In this document: piece after piece, positions 58,301 through 64,000 of the stretch | How positions within the stretch are numbered: position 1 is the stretch's first letter | Layout: each line of letters opens with the position of its first letter | Source: Gerris lacustris | Lineage: Eukaryota > Arthropoda > Insecta > Hemiptera > Gerridae | Reading direction: 5' to 3' | NCBI GenBank assembly: GCA_951217055.1 | Contig: OX578284.1 | Location: forward strand, 14,813,687 to 14,877,686 | Length of the DNA stretch: 64,000 bases | Made by a program: the position numbers and the translations under genes | Notes under the pieces: model-generated | What the model was told of the DNA's origin: nothing | Seen by the model: the letters and a program-made list of their open reading frames with translations, nothing else | Databases searched by the model: none

Positions 58301-58585
58301 TTTCTGTATTGTTCACCTTAGTTGTATCTTTGTGCAAAATTTGTGGAAGATTGAATGAAGGTAAGTGGTTCAACATTGGGGTAATAGGTGTGCGATGAAA
58401 CTTAAAAAGCAAATAAATTTGACGCCATTTTTTTTATTTTATTTTTTATTTTTGGTTTCTGTATTCTTCACCTTAGTTGTATCTATGTGCAAAATTTGAG
58501 GAAGATTGAATCACGGGAAGTGGTTCAAAATTGGGGAAACGGAAATGTGCGATGAAACTTACAAAGCAAAGTAATATAAGACCAG
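58299..58585 (-). repeat. Dispersed repeat R3, inverted tandem pair
   Basis: Two direct copies on the minus strand (58585-58450 and 58425-58299), each ending in an A-rich tail seen here as T runs (58428-58452 and 58250-58298). Sequence matches 24600-24862. Each monomer ending in its own A tail supports retroposition of a polyadenylated RNA. Confidence 0.8.
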
Positions 58586-58861
58586 TAAAAATTAAAACAA
58601 AAAATTATACATTCTAAAACATTGTTATCTTCAGTTGACTGATTTATAAAGACTGCGTTGATTTTCTAATTTAAACTAGGAACTTAGGGTAATGTGTGGG
58701 TGGGAATATAACGGTATAGGGTTTAAACGGTATAAGGAAGAATGTAAGGGTCTTCGGGTTGGATTCTCAGGTATAGGAGGGTTAGCTTAAACTATGGTTT
58801 AACATAAAATATTAAAATTCAAGTACAGATATAAAAAATATGAAACTTTAAATATAGCTAT
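58586..58861. other. Interval without recognised genes
   Basis: Nothing recognised. Confidence 0.4.
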
Positions 58862-59620
58862 CTACAACTGTTGTACATTAATATTTTTAATTGGTTTAAC
58901 TAAAACTGAATTATTAATATTGATTATTTCATTAAAACATTGAATAGTATGGTTTTGAAGAGTACGGTGTATTTCTAGGTTTTCAAGCAAGTCTAACTTT
59001 TTTCCTTTGGAGCAGTTATGGAGGAGTTCAAATTGAGTTTTATCGAATGTGTGGTGATTTTCTTTTAGATGTGTGGCAAAACTTGAAATGTGATCTGGAT
59101 TTTTTATCGCTTTTTCATGTTCTGATATCCTTTTGGATAATTTCCTTCCGGATTGTCCGATTGCCCTTGACAGGTGTTGCAAGTAATTTTGTAGACGCCG
59201 CTCGTTTTCTATTATTTGAGCTGATATTTTGCCTAGTTAGGGTAGACTAATCCAGCAAAAATTATTTTCTGAAATCCTGTTTAATTTGATTCCTAAGGTG
59301 ATAGCATGGTGTGTTAGTTTTTTGTTGATAAGTTTATTGATTATATGAATTGGATAACCGTTATTTTTTGCTATTATTTTTATTATGTTGATCTCTTTAT
59401 TGTAGTCGGTTTCATTCATGGGGATTGTAAGGGCACGGTGTATCATACTATGGAACTCTGCTAGTTTATGTTTTTTATAAGAGTTGGAATTATTATTGAT
59501 TATGATATCGGAATAAGTAGGTTTACGGTAGAATTTGAAATTGTGTTTATTGTTATTTTTATAAATGGTTAAACCTAGGTAGTTTATAAAATTATTTTGT
59601 TCGATTTCGACGGTGAATTT
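58862..59620 (-). pseudogene. Penelope-like element relic: end of RT and start of GIY-YIG region
   Basis: On the minus strand 59620-59240 is open and reads INYLGLTIYKNNN, FKFYRKPTYSDIII, KKHKLAEFHSMIHRALTIP, NKEINIIKIIAKNNGY. These are the late RT motifs of Penelope-like elements (FL-L-I...F-IYRKPT-TD..I...S-HP..HK-A-..-M-HR...IPL, then EI..IK-IA-NNGY). After a frameshift near 59200, 59182-58862 reads RAIGQSGRKLSKRISEHEKA, SSFATHL...H-FD, and LDLLENLEIH. This is the C-terminal side of the GIY-YIG endonuclease domain (I/Y-GQTGR-L-.R..EH); the GIY-YIG residues themselves fall in the frameshifted gap. The catalytic RT centre is missing, so this is a 5'-truncated, inactive copy. Confidence 0.8.
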
Positions 59621-60085
59621 TATTTATCTTGTAAGATAAGATAAAGTAAAGTAACGTAAAAGTAAAGTAAAAATAAAGATATGTATTGCACCATATGTTT
59701 CAACCAACATGACTAAATTATTAATCAAAATAAATTAAATATTTACCAAAAATAAAAAAAATCCTTCTTTTATATTTACCTTGTTTTTTCTAGACACTTT
59801 TTAGAACTGAATTATATATTAGGAAGCTCTATTTTTATCTCTTCCTTAATATTGAATAATTTACACAAAACATTTCCGCTTGACCTTTGTTGGTAAGAAA
59901 TGAATAATTTCTTATAATGAAAACTAATTAATTCTTAACTTGTGAATAAAAACATAGACGTAGATCGAAGAAAAAAAACCGAGATTTTCTATTTATAGGT
60001 ATACTACACTTCAATATTTAGAACTAACATATTGAATATTTTATATATAAAAAAAAACACGTATGTAAAAAACTAAGCCAAGTCT
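59621..60085. other. AT-rich interval without recognised genes
   Basis: Nothing recognised. Confidence 0.4.
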
Positions 60086-60089
60086 CGCG

Positions 60090-60420
60090 TAAAACAATGT
60101 GAGATCATTGGTTTAGCCAAGTCTCCCCCATGTAAGTTTTACGAGGTCTAACACTTCGAATCCAGTACAAGTAAAGGATGTTGTTTGTCTGTTCCCCCTT
60201 ATTCACTGTCCCTCAAAAAGTGAAACGTTTCTTTCCCAAATCACTTAAAACGTTGTGAGATCATTGGTTTAGCCAAGTCTACCCCTGTCCAAGTAAGTTC
60301 TACTACGTCTAATACATCCAGTACAAGTAAGAGATGTTGTTTGTCTGTCCCCCCCCCCCCCCCCCCCCCTCTCTATTCTCAGTTCCTCACAATCTCAAAC
60401 TTTTTTTTCCCCAAATCACT
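60090..60420 (+). repeat. Diverged tandem duplication of about 155 bp with C-run
   Basis: Copy 1 (60090-60245) and copy 2 (60246-60420) share TGTGAGATCATTGGTTTAGC, CAAGTCT-CCCC, AAGTTxTAC-ACGTCTAA, CCAGTACAAGTAA and GATGTTGTTTGTCTGT followed by C (C5 in copy 1, C21 at 60349-60369 in copy 2), then CCTCA-AA. Confidence 0.8.
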
Positions 60421-60632
60421 CTACATGTTTAAATGTAAAAACATTTTCTGATTTGGCAATTACTCAGCACAAGTAGGTTAAACAGTTTGTTATTTAATTT
60501 ATATTTTTCCTACTTTTTTTTTTTAAATAAAATGTTATGCAGTGTCGTATACAACTTTGTATCCTTGTCCTGAGTAATTGCAAATCTAAGTTTATTTTAA
60601 AATTAAATGTATAAGTTCATTATTATAAAGGC
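60421..60632. other. AT-rich interval without recognised genes
   Basis: Nothing recognised. Confidence 0.4.
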
Positions 60633-61350
60633 TTTTTAGGGTCCGTAGGCAAAACCAAGGACCCTTATATTTTCCTGCGTGTGTCTGTCCGTCCGTCCTC
60701 TCGCTTGCTCTCACGGCTACACCTTTCGTCCGATCACTTTGAAATGTGGCATGTATGTGTCTTGTGCCTGCCCACATATTTTAATAATATAGCGACTTAA
60801 AAAAAATATTTTTCAAAAAAATTAGGGTAAAAAAACTTAAGGGTTAATTTTTTTTTTTTTTTTTTCGACACCGTGAGGGGTATCATATGAAAGGGTACGT
60901 CGAGCTGATAACGAAAATATATAATTCTTTGGTTATAACTTTGATAGGGCTAGCGTAGGCAAGTTTGAAGTGGGTGTGAAACGTGTCCCCCTGTGGGTGT
61001 GAAGTGCAAAAAATCTAAAAAAAATCCTGAACATTCTCCGACCAAAAGTAAAGAAACCACTTTTTGGAAATTTCAAAAAAAATATTATTTTATTTTTTAT
61101 TGACAAAATACATTTTTTTTATAACTATGGTCTTTTCGATGTATTTATATGGTTGTAGTCCGGTTCAGTGGCAAAAAAATACTTTATCAAAAGTGTGTTT
61201 ATGTGTTTTGAGAATATCAGACCCATAGGATAGTTCAAAGTAAGCTTTTTAGCATTTTAAAAAACTCCATTAATAGGGTACTACTTAAACTATACAGAGT
61301 TGCCTACGGACCCTCGCTGTGTGCTGAATAGCACACACTTGACCTGTTTA
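60633..61350 (+). repeat. AGGG-headed dispersed repeat, copy 4 (most complete)
   Basis: Head TTTTAGGGTCCGTAGGC..CCAAGGACCCTTATA, then TGTCTGTCCGTCCGTC, a CGATCACTTTGAAATGTGGC phrase, a GGGGTATCATATGAAAGG phrase, GTGTCCCCCTG, and the end CTACGGACCCTCGC followed by the hairpin TGTGTGCTGAATAGCACACA (61319-61338) and CTTGACCTGTTT. Both ends are present, giving about 0.72 kb. The order and ends match a repeat I know from insect genomes ('AGGGTTCCGTA ... ACGGAACCCT ... CACTTGGCC'). Confidence 0.75.
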
Positions 61351-61599
61351 AAATAATATAAAAGTTTCACCTTTCTATTAGCATATCTAGTGTGATCTGC
61401 CTGTTTAAGCCATCGTAGAGGATTGCCAGGAATGTGTTTGGATGATTTGATTTTAGGCTAAAGTATTAGGATGAGTGGGGAAGGAACCATGGAAGGTTTT
61501 GTATCCAGAGCCAGTAGAAATAAGTATGAAGGATAAGGTTGGATACATAAAAAGGAACGTTAGCAATTTTTTTAAAGCATCCATAACTTTAGTGCACTC
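61351..61599. other. Interval without recognised genes
   Basis: The 70-codon frame at 61475-61687 spans into the hairpin at 61600 and shows no family features. Confidence 0.4.
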
Positions 61600-61664
61600 T
61601 GGGACTCAATGTTGTAGGGCTGAATCGGCACTGTTGCGATTCAGCTCCACAACATTAAGTCCCA
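61600..61664. repeat. 28-bp imperfect hairpin with 9-base loop
   Basis: TGGGACTCAATGTTGTAGGG... (61600-61627) pairs with ...CTCCACAACATTAAGTCCCA (61637-61664) with three mismatches. Size and mismatch pattern are like a miRNA precursor; it could equally be a MITE remnant. Confidence 0.75.
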
Positions 61665-62876
61665 GTGAGGACGTAGTTTTGGACTAAAATAATTGTATAC
61701 GGTAGTCATTGGAAGTCCTATCGTAGAATCCCAGAGTTGGCATATGCTATATGCCAATGAAGGTTTTATAATGGTGTTGTAGATGAGAAATTTGTTGTGT
61801 AATGTGATTTTGGCTTGTGATGTGCATTGAATAACCTTATAAGAAGGTTATAGCGTCTGATAGTATCTTGCCTTTTTGTTTTTGTGTGATATGACAATGT
61901 TAATCGTCTGTCAAGGTGTAACTAAAGGTATCGGATTGAGCTGGAATGATGGATTAAAACTGGGTTGAAGAATACTGGTTCACAATTTCCATTGGTTTAG
62001 TGGAAAAGACACATCAACAATTTTTACTCTCATATGTTCGAGGACATATTTATAAATTTATTATATTAATGTAAAGAGAAAATGAGGAACCTTGAGGAGT
62101 AGTTGTGAGATGTTTAGAGATGATATTGAAGTCATATCGAAACCTTCAAGTCTCATCTGATCAAAGTAATCGAAATCACCGAACGTTGTAAATGCCAATC
62201 TGGTAAGCATTGCTAAGGTCAAATCTCTCGTCTTATTAGCAGGCTCCACGAAATCACTAATTAACAAAAATAATTATTCAATTAAGAACAAGAATTGTTT
62301 TAATTAACTTAAAACAAAAGGTATGAATGCTTAATCACACCAAGTGGAAGAATCTCATCAGATCTTCCACGGAAAATAGGAGTTGCCTGCATGAGAATTA
62401 AAACTCGACATGACTCCAGAACCATTTAAATAAAATTGGAATAGTTGATGATCCTCTGTCTCTGTCCTCTCTGCAACGACAGAACATCAATAATGATGTT
62501 CGAGCATCTACTGGAATTGCGTCTCTTTCAGCGATACTCGAGGTAATTTAAATATTCGACAAGGAGAAAATGATATCTCCAAACATCACATATCCTACTT
62601 GTATTGGACAGCTAGAGCTAAAATGGCTGAATTGCCCCAACCTGGCGCAGGTTAAAAGAATAATGTTAATTAAGAATTTGTTCATAATACATTATACATT
62701 GCTCATAGTAAATAAAAAAACACCTTAATATCAAATAACAAATTATACACTAAATTAGATTTGGCTGACAAGAAACATTCAATCCAGTCGGTACTCCACC
62801 AAATTTTAGATTGATTTTGAAATTTTAATTGGTAAATCTAATTTTTTTCGCAATAATGGTTAATAAATTAGACTTA
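61665..62876. other. Interval without recognised genes
   Basis: Moderately AT-rich and lacking long low-complexity runs, so possibly old coding or retroelement DNA. The minus frame 62061-62267 (SDFVEPANKTRDLTLA...) is not recognised. No splice-framed exon stands out. Confidence 0.35.
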
Positions 62877-63060
62877 GGAATCGGCGTAATTGATTGGTAC
62901 TCTCACGCACCTACATAAACTCCAATTACATACCAATTGTCTAGAACAGATAATATAATATGTTCGATTCCCAGGTGGATGAGTAATATATTTTATACTA
63001 ATAATCACTTCGAGTAATTATGTAAAGTATCGCATCTCTTTGTCTGTAATGATCTAATAT
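62877..63060 (+). mobile_element. Possible tRNA-derived SINE family 3
   Basis: GGAATCGGCGTAATTGATTGGTAC resembles the A-box-containing head at 28272. A good B box, TGTTCGATTCCCAGG, follows at about 62962. The A-to-B gap of about 75 bp is long and the A box is weak. The region past the B box (TAATCACTTCGAGTAATTATG) has no partner here. Confidence 0.4.
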
Positions 63061-63352
63061 TTGAATAATATTTTAATCAGAGTCAATCAAATTACTTGTA
63101 CTAAATCAAAACTGAATTACATATTACTAGGCATCGCGTGGCTCTATCATTGAAGCGAGCGTATAGTAATAAATATGTATTGAATATTGAAAAAAAAGAT
63201 TATTGTGAATCATGATGAGTTAATAGATAATGGGTCTGGTAGTAGTGCAGCGGCTAGTAGTAAGGGAACCACCCCGCATTCTTACTATTCCACTAACCAC
63301 ACATTTCTATTTCAATATTTATAATTTGTATCTCTTTGCTACAAACAAACTA
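63061..63352. other. AT-rich interval without recognised genes
   Basis: Nothing recognised. Confidence 0.4.
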
Positions 63353-63862
63353 CTGCATGTATCAAATTGAAATTTTGCATGCCTGTTTCAAATGTGCATC
63401 AGATGGTGTCTATGAAGTTTTATTAAAATCGTTACGTTAGAACGTAAGATATCGGTAAAAAGGTTGTTTTCTCTATTTTAAACGTTTAGGCCCGCTTTAA
63501 TAGTTTTAGCGATCTTTATTAATTCATTGTGGTGTCGCTGTTGGTTTTACTAAAAAATGTTATTTGAAAAAAATGTTCGTCTCATCGAATAGATGATGAT
63601 AGAATCTTTTCCCGTCCTGAAATTCCAATTTAATTTTTGAACCTCTCGTTTACGCGAGCGTTGCGCGCGAACTCTTTTGTCCAACGAACTTAGCCTGAGT
63701 ATTAGTAAGAGGATCATGTATACCAAATTTCAACTAAATCGGTCAACTTTTACTCAAGTTATCGTCACACGCGTGAACGTTACTGACAGACAGACAGACA
63801 GACAGACAGACACGGAGCATATTTCGTTGAATGTAGGAAGCTCGCTACGCTCGCTTCAATTA
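63353..63862 (+). repeat. Dispersed repeat R1, copy 3
   Basis: Matches copies 1 and 2 from GCATGTATCAAATTGAAATTTT to GTTTACGCGAGCGTTGCGCG and TACCAAATTTCAACTAA. The 3' end differs: after CGTGAACGTTACT it has a (GACA)n microsatellite (63785-63813) and GGAAGCTCGCTACGCTCGC, instead of the GGAACTTCGTTCC end of copies 1 and 2. Confidence 0.75.
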
Positions 63863-63968
63863 TATATTAGCAGTTATTAGGTTATATTCATAATCTTCCC
63901 CTTCAAAGAATCGTGTACTTCCATAGAAAGCCTGTTAAAATAAGTTGTTTATTTGTAATAAAATAATA

Positions 63969-63999
<31 letters not shown>

Positions 64000-64000
64000 T
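63863..64000. repeat. AT-rich end with (AT)n and poly-T
   Basis: (AT)n at about 63966-63990 runs into a T run that reaches the window edge. Confidence 0.8.

Noticed and set aside
62061..62267. 68-codon minus-strand frame SDFVEPANKTRD...
   Set aside because: Composition is coding-like but I recognise no family and see no splice sites or continuation.

Overview
The window looks like gene-poor, AT-rich nuclear DNA from an animal, most likely an arthropod. The evidence is its mobile elements: a decayed non-LTR retrotransposon with a recognisable reverse transcriptase, a Penelope-like relic with a GIY-YIG-type end, tRNA-derived SINEs with A and B boxes, PIF/Harbinger, pogo/Tigger-like and 8-bp-TSD (hAT-like) DNA elements, and a dispersed repeat with an AGGG...CCCT head of a kind I know from insect genomes. 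The arthropod call is inference. There are no rRNA genes, intact tRNA genes, CRISPR arrays or bacterial-style operons. I found no intact protein-coding gene. The nearest things to host sequence are one orphan spliced-exon candidate (11680-11846, minus) and one N-terminal fragment resembling insect tyrosine-recombinase-like proteins (7995-8291, minus).

Layout. 1-6500: a diverged copy of the large repeat family that later forms the central array, a dispersed repeat, a 403-bp pogo/Tigger-like MITE, a tRNA-derived SINE and a 5'-truncated LINE. 6500-14000: AT-rich DNA with small duplications, palindromes, a foldback MITE, the recombinase-like fragment and the orphan exon. 14700-16500: a frameshifted pseudogene of an uncharacterised invertebrate family, split by a PIF/Harbinger-derived element that carries the start of its own transposase. 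18185-20573: an unusually complete non-autonomous transposon with a perfect 8-bp target duplication, inverted arms of about 0.9 kb and relics of a second uncharacterised transposase-like family. 20574-29288: dispersed repeats, two SINEs, a second foldback MITE and a near-perfect 46-bp hairpin.

29290-55184 is the most striking part: about 26 kb of head-to-tail large units. Five type A units (about 3.1 kb, one shortened to 2.5 kb) and two type B units (3.0 and 7.7 kb) occur in the order A1-A2-B1-B2-A3-A4-A5. Both types start with the same GC-rich hairpin head and end with a homologous tail of about 170 bp, but their bodies differ. Type A bodies carry paired pol III B-box-like motifs, a 105-bp subrepeat ending in a poly-G tract, and a CRE-like palindrome. 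Type B bodies carry a 559-bp monomer containing the tail, amplified in blocks of one to four with the same breakpoint reused three times. The array sits between two (AT)n stretches.

55185-64000: a long (AT)n, two more AGGG-family repeats, a SINE cut by the third foldback MITE, the 3' end of a second LINE (minus), the Penelope-like relic (minus), small duplications, another hairpin and a third copy of the first dispersed repeat. Nothing here forms a pathway; the window records many waves of transposition and tandem amplification. All family assignments come from reading the sequence, without database searches.
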